Below are positions 12,001-24,000 of a DNA stretch of 64,000 nt, in pieces (position 1 is the first letter of the stretch; each line of letters opens with the position of its first letter). The stretch is taken from contig NW_019091407.1 of NCBI RefSeq assembly GCF_001949145.1, positions 249,451 through 313,450 on the forward strand. Direction: 5' to 3'. The position numbers and the translations under genes were made by a program. The notes under the pieces were generated by a model that was not told where the DNA came from, ran no database searches, and worked only from the letters and a program-made list of their open reading frames with translations. This DNA comes from Acanthaster planci (taxonomy: Eukaryota > Echinodermata > Asteroidea > Valvatida > Acanthasteridae).

Positions 12001-15000
12001 TTCCGGGACAGTCTTCACTCATCTACATCATGTGACTCCGACATGAGATTTCAATCCAAACATCTTTTAATCTGATTCAGGCCTTACTTCGTGAGTCGTG
12101 GTTGGCTGACATGACCAGTGTGCTGAAGGAAAGCGTGATTCCCAGCAACAACATCTTTGCTGTGGAAGCGGCCACCAAAAGGCACGAAGCAATCACGGCT
12201 GATGTCATGGCCAGGGTAAGTTAGGCAAACATCAGAGCACAGTCTAATGGCACAGATGCACCAAACAAAAGACCAAACTTTCCTGTTTCCTACAAGGATT
12301 TGGTTTGGATAGAGGATTGACCAGACCACCAGGCATTTCATTCACTTAATACATCAGTGAGGAGGTTTGTTTAGACTGAATCAAAATTTATTATTTTTTT
12401 GCCATTGGGTATAACTTATAAACAAGAAAGTAGAAAGAGGTACCATACATCAAGTGCTAGCCAATAAATCACGATTTGATGGTGTTTCAACTCACAGAAA
12501 GACCGCTTTGAGGACCTGAGCCGCATGGCCAAGGAGCTGGTTGGGGGGAACCACCACACAGGCCAGGCGGTCAGCCAGAAGGAACGAAAGATTGCCCGGG
12601 ACTGGCAAAAGTTGATTGACCTGCTGGCCAGGCGACAGCAGGTGTTGCACGGCTTCACTGACCTGATGGGCATGTTTAGAGAGATTGAGAGTGTCACAGC
12701 AGAGATGAAAGAAATTGAGGTTAATGGATTCTTATTACCTTTGCTTCATTTTTCCTCTATGGGGAGTATAGAAAACATGATGCAAATGAAAGGATTGGTA
12801 CATTAAAGTTCCATTTAATTCCTGTGAAATGAAAGTGATGTTAAAGGAATCAAGCCCTATAAAAGTCCACTGTGGTGTGGGCACTTCAGGCTTGTGATCA
12901 TGGGTGGCAATCTTTGTCAAGGAACGTTGTAATTCAATTTCTGCTTATATGGGCTTCAGTGGTTACTGGTAGCAACATCAAAGCTTTGGTCCCTTGTGTA
13001 AAAGCACAGATATGTAGATTGTCCAGGAATGTTGGCACAGCTAAGCCGCTCCTTGACATTGGTCCCGGTTTAAATTGGAAGTGTTCTCTGTAGCATCTTG
13101 AAGAATTGGAACTTTGAATCAACTTCATGCAAGGCGGCCCTCTTTGATGAGAATGTTTTCATTAACAGGGGTTATATACTGATCTTTAACAGCGAAAATG
13201 CCTTTGAAATATGGCTCTCAGCCTTGAGCCATGATGTCTGTGCAAAACCCCTTGACTGCCAAGCCTGCCAGGCTTGTATATCTGATTAAAATCCAGTGAT
13301 AGAACTGTGCAGTGAGTCATTGCAGTTAGTTCACTGTTTGAAGCATCAGTGTTACTGTATGAAGCATCAGTGTTACTGTATGAAGCATCAGTGTTACTGT
13401 ATGAAGCATCAGTGTTACTGTATGAAGCATCAGTGTTACTGTATGAAGCATCAGTGTTACTGTATCTTATACATATTCATGATAAGGAGCCAGATTCACA
13501 TTCCATTCAAAATCACAAAATCAATCACACCGATGCTGTTTTTGGTTTATTCAAAGTTGCTAGGTGAATTTTTAGACTAGGTCACTTGCCATTATGCTTA
13601 TTTTGATGTGGGTTACTGTGCGCTGGGCAAGACGATTGAGTTTTCCGATCTGCAAGTAAGAATTAGTGTTATTTCCACCTAGACACTTCTCTGACCTATT
13701 AATTTAGGGCAAGTCTAGCTTGGATTTAGTTCGTGCACAGTAATTTGTGGCTCAGTTGGTTTTAGATATTTTAAGGAGGAAAATAAACAGATAAATTGTG
13801 GAGTAGTTATTTTGGGTCATTAGCGGAGGTCCTATTGCTTCCTTAGGTAACTGAGGTCACAGTTTAGGAGGTACATGTACGTCCTTACGTTTTTATTGAA
13901 TAAACAGATGAGATAAGTTATTCTCTGCATTGCGTGCTAGTTGTCTGTCCGATAGGGTTGCCTGCAAGTGTGGATATGCTTTCCACAAACGGACATGCCC
14001 CCTAGGCTGTAGAGAACACGCTGCCCCTTGGCATTCCCACCACGTGTGGGCCGCTCCTGCACGCTTCTCTATTGCTAAGTAATTTATTTTCTTGGAAGAG
14101 AAAATCGCCACAAAATGTTTTACATTTACAAATGAACACTGCCTTTGGTGTTCCTCATAGCACTTTTTCTATTGTTCTCCTCTCCCTCTTGCAGGTGGGT
14201 CTGCAGTCTGGGAATTGCGGCAAGCATCTCCTGGGGGTGGAGGACCTCCTCCAGAGACATGCCCTGACCGAGACCCAGATCAACTCCCAGGGCTACCGGG
14301 TGGGCCAGGTCAACCAGAAGGCTGACATCTACTTGAGCCAGAACCACTCAGAGAGCGAGACCATCAAGAAGAGAGTTGCTCTGCTCAATGTGGCCTACGA
14401 GCAGTAAGTAAAATGCGAGTCTGTGAGTGGTACTGTAATAAAAGATGTAGGAAAGAAATATCAGTATGTGGTTTGAGTTACTGTGGGTCATATGGCCAGT
14501 AAGAGGTCAAGTAGCCACTGGTTTTGAGTTAGTGTAGGAAAGAGGCCAGTAATAGGCCATGTACCCACTTATCTTGAGAAGCTGTGGACACATGGCCATC
14601 AGTAGGCCATGAAAGCACTGTTATTGAGTTAACTGTGGATACAGGACCAGAAGTAGGCCAATAATGAACTGGTATAAGGCAAAATTACCCGTGCATGTTA
14701 TGTGTACTTGTAGTTCTCGTGATATTGTGCGTAATTGAGCCAGCTCTGCCCAGCCTGAAAACCAAGCAAGGATATATATGTACATATATGTACCTCCTGC
14801 CTTGACCACTCGGTGCTGGGGTTCCTGGTACCAGGTACCTTGGGTTTGTTTGCATAGCTGGGGTGCCTGAAATTGGACAAAGGAGCTGGGCCTTGTAACA
14901 AAAGACCGTACTTGGAACAAAAGACTGAGCTGCTGGGAATTGCCATCATTTTTGAGCTGGCATTAGCGGAGGTAATCGTCATTTTGAAACAGTGTACCAC

Positions 15001-18000
15001 TGTTTGCGGCATTCATCCCCCAAGGATTATCAGTGGGGACAAAAGTGCTCCAGCACTCCAGTGATGAGTGATACAGTACCGCTGCATGCTAATCTGGCCG
15101 CATTTGAAAAAACACCACTGCTATTCAGCAATGCACTCGGCCCATTTGGGGAACAAAGGATAAATAGAAATAAGAATAAATTACGTAACACTGCACGATC
15201 TGGGCTCTCTTTACTGGGTGGCAGTCTGGCTGCAGTACTCGGGCATCAATGGAGGTTGCCTGTCAGATGAGAGTAGCCACCAGACAGTCTTTTGTGTGGG
15301 TGTAAGCATCCAGTAAATGAAGTTATGAATTTGTGAAGAATTTTGAAAATGGAAAATCTTGAAAATTGCCCTGAGAACTCATCCCGCATATGCAAATTCC
15401 ATCCGGCAGGAAGTGGTTAAGATTAATTAGCACTAGAATTTAGGTGGTAAAAACTGACTACATACATGGGTCCAAGTTCGGGTTGTGACTGTGTGTGCCT
15501 CGAACATGGATGTGTAAAAACAGTTACATGTACCTTTAGAAATAAAACTGACTTTACCGTGCACATGGTGATTTGTGTGTTTTATTGGGTGTGTAGTCTT
15601 TCGGAGACTGGCAGTACTTTCTCTTAATACAAGGAGAACTCCTGAAAACTTCTATGATGTACAATTGGTGGCAGCATTGACAACTGGACTTGTCCTCCTG
15701 AAGCTGTGCGTACATGGAACACTGAGTTGCCTTGCATGTTCAAATTGTACTTCTGTTTCTGCTGCTGACATGTTCTCCATTGGAAATTTAGTGGCAGACC
15801 CTTCTACCTTGTTCTGCAAAGTGTTCAGCTGTTTGCTGTTTTTGCCTCGTTGCAACCTTGCTGGATCTCCACATTCCTGTTCAGGGATTCCTGATATTTT
15901 CCTTGAATTTTCCATGGAACACCAGTGTCGCCTCTTCATCGCCTGTGTTTTCTCCACCTATGTTTTCCCCGATCTCCGTACTTGTAAACAACAACAACAC
16001 TGTTGCAAGAAGGATACCAGTAGGACTGGATGGTCTGAGCTGGACAACCCGCTCTGCAGTTCAGCTGTCTCCGCCCGCTATGCAGTCATCCCATATCATA
16101 ACTTTAATTCTTAAATCCCCTTTCTAATAATCTCGTACGTCATCTTTTCATTTGTGTTTATTCAGACCATTTACACTCTTTACACTATGTAGTTAATTAA
16201 TTATGGCTGGATTGGAATTAGCATTGTCTCATTGGTTGTTTATATCTGTATAAAATGCACCATATGATTTAATTTTTTTTCTTCCAATTACTTTGTAAGT
16301 AATGTGAAGCAGAATTTTACCGTAATATTTAGTTTTCGTGATAATATTTTTGAGCCAGATCCAGTTAGCCTGGAATATCCAAAGAGACTGACTGCACTTG
16401 TTAGAATTTTGTATATCAACTACATCACGGGCACGAGTCTTAGGATGTTAGAATCCTACAACAAATCCCAGTTCATCAGATTTGGTTCAGATTTGGTTCA
16501 TACTTGTTAGGAAGCAATCCCATAACAGTTGGTAGTATTTTTTAAAATTGGACTTAAAGCTTAATGAGCTCTGAGCTGGGCCAAGAGAGGGCGCAATTTT
16601 CCTAGCATTGGAGGCTCCTGTGGTTGTAACTACCCATCTCTGGATCAGGAACGACTATAAAATGCAAACTTTGAAGTCGCATTGCTACCAACAATATGAA
16701 CACTCCAGACCAATGTGGCTGTTTTCAACCAATGAATGGGTGCTTCTGCTCAGGGTGGATTGACAGCTTAATAATAATTGATGTGGTTGCATTTGTATTT
16801 TTATATTTCATTTTTTGTTGTCGTTGAGCTCATTTGGATGTTATATTCATAAAACTTACACTTAATAAATAAACTGATATTATTGCCTGTATTGTTATTT
16901 CTTGTGTGCATGTTTAGCATTTCTGCGAACTGTAGCTATTCCTTTGACATCAAGGAATTGGCCCGTATCTTTGTTGAGTAATGACCGGTGGCAACTATTA
17001 TGAAAACTGCAACATTTTGTTGATTGCTGGAGTTATCCATAATTCCTGAGCCTGTAATTATTTTGTTGAACTCCTTTCCCTGCAGACAGGACTTCGCCCT
17101 CCCACCTCTACCATCCATGAACAGAATGCTTGGTCAGTTGTCCAGCTTCATGTTAATAGTCTGTTTCTTGCTTACCTATTCCTTATGAGGACTTTTGGAT
17201 GCAAGATAGGACAAAGTATATTACTACCTCAGGGCACAAATTATTTTTCATGTTTTGGACTGGTGGTAGCAATTCCTTTCCTCTGAACATTGGTTCCAAA
17301 GGTGACGGTTACCATTGTCCTGGAAATGCTTCCAAATACATGTATTAGCACTTTTCTGTTCAGTTAGAGCTAACACTGCAGTTGAACTGCCGATTGAACC
17401 AAACTGAAATTCATCAAAGCGCAGTGAACATTGGAAGTGCTCTGTTGCCTTCCAGGCTGCAGTCATACCATATGTACAGTGGGTGCAAGTCGCTTGATCC
17501 TTGATTTTATTGCACGATTAAATGAAATTCCACCATCGGCCAGTCACCGTTTCTTTCCAATTTTTGCTTATGGGGGATTCTTTTGAAAAGGGAAGTAAAC
17601 TAAGAGATTTTGTACAGGATGAATATTGACATGTACTTGCACATGTACATTTACATGTACATCTACATGTACATCTAGTCTCTCTGTGCTTTGCATGACA
17701 TATAACATATGAAAGGCATGTGGTAAAAATTCACTGAAATCAACTGCACCCACGCAACGAACTGCATTACAGTGTGCAGTGCACGATTGTGGAAAATTCT
17801 CACAACATTCAGTTATTCTAATGAATATTCAGATCAGTGTTATGTATGATAATTTCCTGGTAGCCAGGCCCTTACATCCCATCTTAGGCCAACGATGTCA
17901 TGAAATGGTGATGGAAAAACACTTTTGATTGGATGCTAGAGATTTTTTCTTAGCTTCTTACCTCCGAGTCAGCTTCAGATGACATTGGTTAACCGAATTA

Positions 18001-21000
18001 AGGAGAGGGTTACTGCACTGATGAAATAACTTGGACTATTTTAATATCCTGGTAGGGAATTTATGTTGTCAGCATGTAGTAAAGTTAGCAAATAAAGTTT
18101 GAGTATTATGTCGTTTTTCGTGTTTTCCTTAATCCTCTCGTTTGGTTCATTGCGTTTATATTTATGTTTGGGGATAAGGAACATATCCACGGCTACCGGC
18201 AGAACCAGTGGAGCTTAGAAGAAGCAATAAACTTATTCTTCCAGAACTGACAGTTACTGACTAGCTGGAGATGAATTTTTTCGTCAGAGAGAAAGAGGTT
18301 GATCCTCCTCCACGCCTGGCTGTAGAGGAGCAGAAGGTCTATACATTATTCCCTGGAATGGAGGAAGAACCCTGCAAGGAGCATTTGCGAATGATCACAT
18401 GCACACTGTCCAAGTTCTCCAGGAACACTGCATCCATCCGGAAATATTGTAGCTGATAGTCAGATGGCGCGCTGTGTCCAGTTGAACCCACACCTTGTGA
18501 ACAACAGGCCATGTGTCACTGGGCAAAAGGAATGTACATGTAACTCATGGTACCAAGTGGAGTACTTCAGCAGTGCCTTCCAACAAAACTGGGGAGGAAG
18601 AGACGAGCAAATCAAAAAATTGACGAAAAGGAACCACTGTTTCAAATCAATGAGGATTCTCATCCATCTTCAGAGTTAATGAGGAAGACATTAGGGTTAC
18701 ACCAGATGATGATCTTCATGGAAACAGTATTTGTCTTCAGCTTCAGATGTAGAAACCTGGTTCCCCAATCGAGAGTTCATATCCTCCGGAATCCTTGCAC
18801 TCAAATACTGTTACATGTAGGTGTAGAACTAAAGTTAGATTCTTTCCTAAATGTTAATTAATATCAAATGACTCACTGAAGTTTTATTTTTGTAACGTCA
18901 GGAATCCTTGCACTCAAATACTGTTACATGTAGGTGTAGAACTAAAGTTAGATTCTTTCCTTAATGTTAATTAAGATCAAATGACTTACTGAAGTTTTAT
19001 TTTCATAACGTCAGGAATCCTTGCACTCAAATACTGTTACGTGTAGGTGTAGAACTAAAGTTAGATTCTTTCCTTAAGGTTAATTAACATCAAGTGACTC
19101 ACTGAAGTTTTATTTTCATAACGTCAGGAATCCTTGCACTCAAATACTGTTACGATGCAGAAGTGAAATTAGGTTCTTTTCTTAATGATAATTAAGATCA
19201 AATGACTCATTGAAGTTTTATATTAGGTTCCTATGTTCTGATGTCATGTTGTAATCCTTTCATGTTTGATGGATTCTTTCTGATAGTTGGATTGTCCCTG
19301 TAATGGAGTTTATTGAGTTAATTTGTGTTTGTTTACATTTCTGAAATATCTGTAGTTTTAATATATATATTTGGAATTTTTTGCATGAAAATATAAACAA
19401 GGCTGTGTTGTTTTTAAATGTAAATAAACAGTTAACTCGAGTTGCACTTTGTACAGTCATTTGTAAAAATTTAAGACCAGGAATTTTGTTGATATTTCTC
19501 ATTACATTGCATTACATTGTTTCATTGAATGATTACATAAGATGTTTTTCACAGGAGTGATAACATTAGAGTTGTGCTGTGAGCCCATTTGCATGAAGTT
19601 TATTGCAAAGACAGGTCTTGTATGACATTTTGTCTGTAAGGCAGCATGGGTATAAAGAGCTAGTCTAAGTAATCAGAAATAAAGGAGGGACCACTAAGTA
19701 TCAGACTGTTAATATTTCAAATCATGTCAAATAGCTGTTCAACCTCTTGCTGTCAGGTGCTTTTAAAAATGCAGTGCCTACATACGGGTGATTTTCAAGA
19801 TTTTCTATTTTCAAAATTTTTCAAAAATTCATCTTTTCATTAATTTAATGGACATTTACACCCACACGAATGACTCTTTGGTGGCTACTCTAAGCTGACA
19901 GGTAACCTTCAATGACTCCTGAATATTTCATCCAGGCCTGCCGCCCTGTAGAGAGCCCTTGTCCCCATTGAATGTGAGTGGTGTCTTTTCAAATGCGGCT
20001 GGATAAGCATGCAGCGGTGCTGTGTCACTCATCAATGGGGCCCTGGAGCACTTTTGTCCACAGTGCTAATCCGCAGGCGCGCTATGCCCAAAACAGTGGT
20101 ATACTGTTTAAAAACAGTGACGGATTACCTTCGTAAAATGCAAGCTGAAAAATGATGGCAATTCCCAGCAGCAGGTCTTTTGTCCGGAGTGGGGTCTTTT
20201 GTGACACAGACCAGCTCTTTTGTCCCATTTTGGGCACCCCGGATCTGCGTATAAACCCATGGTGCTCAAAATGATGCTTAACCCAAAATACTATCGGATT
20301 ACACATTGAAAATAGACACAGCTTGCCCTGATTGATTGGCTTCATTTTGGCTTTTCTTCAGGTGAATGCATTGTGTGTGGATGGTCCTTTAACTTTTGAC
20401 TGTGTATGTATGAAATAACCTCAGTTTTTGTAAATCTGCATGGACTTTAAAAAACTTTTTTGACACCTCATGTTTGAATCTGCCAAATCTCTTCCCATTG
20501 GTGAAGTGCATTTGTTATGCACGTGACTGGATGCACATTTAACAATAGACTTTCCCAAATGGGAACATTGGTCCACCTGTACACATGCTAATGCAGGAAT
20601 GGCATGTTCCAAAAGTCTTTTTCTCTCAGGAAGACATGGGTTCATAAAGGAGCAATCCAGTGGAAACAGGACTGTGCAGACTCTTCAGACTTTCTCTATA
20701 GCTTCTGACCTCAAACCTAGCTCAAGATTATACTGACTTCCACACTACATTGACTCTTGTCATCGCATCACCCTGTGACAAGTAGAGCACATTGATGGTT
20801 CAAGGAGTGGGGGATTTTGTCATTTGCCCTGAAGGACTGTGCTGGAGATACTTGGACACTTCAAGTTACAATTACAGTATGTGATTGTGCATTCATGTGG
20901 GTGGGACACGTCAACAATTCCCTTCATAGTAAACTTTAATTAGTCAAACTTCAAGGGAATAGATCAAAGTATTGAGGTGTCCTGATTTTGAATGAAGCAT

Positions 21001-24000
21001 TGTGACATTTTTTTTTTGCTGTAGTGGAGTTAACCCCCCCCCTTTCCTGGTTGGATTGTCCAAATAGAAGCACCTTTCATTCAGTTTAACTGAAATGTTG
21101 TTAAGGATGTATTTTCTTTACATAAACCGCCCTTCGGTGAGGGGCATAGTAGCTGAGCCAACAATTTCCAGGAATGAGGTTAGGAGAGCTCAACTCATGG
21201 AAACGACTGAATTTTGGTTTTACAGTAGAAGCCAAAGGGCAAGTGTCACCCTGAATGGGAGAATGTGCCCCAGAACCATCCTGATTTGGTCATACTGGTC
21301 AAGTTGGGACCATTGGCAGTCTCAGAAGTGGGTGCTTCACAAAAAAAGGAGTCAGTGGGCATTTCTGTAGAGAGGGTAGCCATAGACCTGCTCTGGCCAG
21401 TGGCACTCACTAAATTTTAGTGATAGGAGATAACCATGCAACGTGGACAGAGGCATACTGCCAAGACAGTAGCACTCAAGTTAGTGCAAGAGTTTGTATG
21501 CTGGTTTCTGTGTTTCACAAAGGTTGCACTCTGACCAAGGCACCAATTTTGAATCTCAGGTTTTTCAGAAATGGTCCAGATGCTTAATGCGACAAAGATC
21601 AGAATGACCATGTATAGTCCCAAATCAGATGGGGTGGCTGAGAGATTTAACAAGACACTTTCCAACACTGTGGCTGTTTTGAACAATCTAAAGAGGAGGC
21701 AGAAAGATTGGGATGAGATGCTCCTGTGCGCATATCAGTGCACACTGCAAGAATTGACAAGGGATATACCTGTAGATCTGACCACCAGGTGTCCAAAACA
21801 ACACCAAGACAGACTTTGCAGAAGAAATGCAAAGCAGTATGCAAAGAGCTCATGAAAGAGTGAGAGAAGTGCTCGGGCAAGAGCACCTACAGGTAGAAAA
21901 TAAATAATGACCAGATGGGGTCAGAGGTGGTTCTAAAAGAGGGGAGCTAGTGTGGCTGCATAACCCTGCCAAAATGCAAAACGTGCCCCCCAGCTTCAAT
22001 ATTCTAGGAGGGAAGTGGTAGTCCGCATCAAATTGAAGCAGAGTAGTAACTGTAGTATGTTGCATGTGGACAAGCTAAATGATATGTTGCTGAAAGAGAG
22101 CCTGAAGGAGTCAGTTCTGACAAGAGGGAAACCAAAACTCCCTCAAGTAGAAGCTACCTTGCAGGAAGTGGCACAATATGAAACCATGCTTCGAGATGAA
22201 CTGACGGAAAGTGCCAGTGAAGTTGTCATAGGAAGCCAACCCTGCGGCCCGAGTATGAATGGATCCAGTAGTGCTGGACAGAACCCAGCAAGGCGTAGCC
22301 CCGATTCATTTTACTTTTTTTTAAGATCTCTTTTAAGTCCTGGATAAATTTGGATTATCTTGTATAAATCTTGTGTGATTATTTAATTCATTGACAGCAA
22401 GGTTCATTTTTCAAAGGTTGTACCCCCAAACTTACATTGTATGAGCTTTTGAATCTTTTTCTTTTGCTCAGTCTACCAAGGCTTACACTACACAGTTGCA
22501 GTGTGGCTAAGGTGACATTATGTATTCCACGTGATAGTTTGATGCATTCTTGATTGTGTCCTTTGCATTTGATGCTTCCGCCGTGCCTTGCGCCCTCACC
22601 ATCTCTCTCAGCATCACCAAGCTGAGCATGAGGCGCAAGGCCCAGCTGGAGGAGTCACTCAAGTTCTTTGAGTTCCTGCGGGACGGCGAGGAGGAGGAGT
22701 CATGGCTGACAGAGAAGCAGCGCATTGCCAAGTCCATGGTGACCGGGCGGGACCTGAGAAGCGTCATCAATGCTCAGCAGAAACATGCAGTGAGTTCATG
22801 ACAGGAACAGTGCACTAAGAAAACTACTTGACAATCCATAATGCAACCTTTTGATAGTGTTGTAGTCGGGTCCATCACGAGTCCTAGTCCAAGACCAGTC
22901 ATAAGTAGCATGACAATGACAGAAGAATGTTGCTGTCACAGTTCAGGTGAAGTTGAATAGCTTGTGAATTGGCACAAGACCAAATGGCTTGTGATGGAAT
23001 TGTGATTAAGTCAAGTCTTGAGAGGATTAGCAGGGGCTATGTGATGGACTCGACTCTCCAATACTGCCTTTCCATGGTGATGATCACAAGCAAAAGACTG
23101 TAGCTGCAGTGTAAAACTAGATTTTAAAAAGTCTGAAAGGGAAAAAGAGTTAAAGACACAGATTCTGAGGTTGCCGATTCAGGGCCCAAACTGCAGCATG
23201 GGGAAAATTGCTGAAAATTATAATTGATTGGTGCACTCATCCTGGGAGGTCAAATTAGAGATTATATTTTGGGAAACATATGAAATACCTGTAGTCTAAA
23301 TTATTGAAAAATAAATGAGGCACATGTTCTGAATTTTAATACATTGTTATGTGCGTGCTGCTCTGACCTTGACACTTTGCTATTTTTGGTAGGGATTGTA
23401 AACTTATTATACAAATACTGACTGCTTTGAGTGTTGTAGTAAAATGTCTCCCGAGGTGCTCTCTGGATCACCTTAAGAGGCTATGTTTTACTACACCAGG
23501 AGATAAAGCAATCAGTAATTGATTTAGAACACCCTTCTCAAAGGTTCTGCTTGATTGAAGCAAGTGATTATGTTAATCTAAATACAATAAAAATTTATTC
23601 CCTTTTGAACCAGAAATCTGTTTAAAATTCACCCAGCTCTGTACATGCTCAACAAGCATAGTCATATCTATTTGCATAGAATTCTGGTTGCTATGCAAGA
23701 AGTTTGTGGGTTGGTAAGGGGAGTAGTTCTTTTGGCTGTGCACAATAAGATAACTAACTCGTGAATGTCTAGCCCAGGTTGGATGTCGTTTACATTGCAT
23801 TGCGACTAACTTCCAGGGTATGAAAGTCCTCCCACTATTCCAGATTTTTTTCAACAGTTTTTTCTCACATTTTTACCTGGCAAAGACAGCTCAGAATGTC
23901 GTTCCCAAGTTCCTTGTATCCCCAATTTCATAAATGCTGTGTTGAAATTACTAAATACGCCTGTGAACAACGTATTTCACAGGAAAGTCTGCGAAACTCC

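Noticed and set aside
13340-13465. Direct repeats considered as a CRISPR array
   Set aside because: The units are contiguous with no spacers, and the genome is animal.
13296-13580. Open frame encoding repeated MKHQCYC heptapeptides
   Set aside because: A by-product of the 21-bp minisatellite, which stays open because 21 is a multiple of three; there is no start context or homology.
15575-16114. 179-codon open frame on the + strand (and a 101-codon frame opposite) in intron 8
   Set aside because: Cys/Ser-rich with no recognisable domain, no splice context and no similarity to spectrin. It lies just after a possible LTR/primer site, so a decayed retroelement interior is likelier than a gene.
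18271-18456. Charged 61-codon frame ([14 protein letters not shown]...) considered as an alternative exon
   Set aside because: Exons 8 and 9 already join in phase within one repeat; inserting this would break the helix C heptads, and no acceptor is evident.
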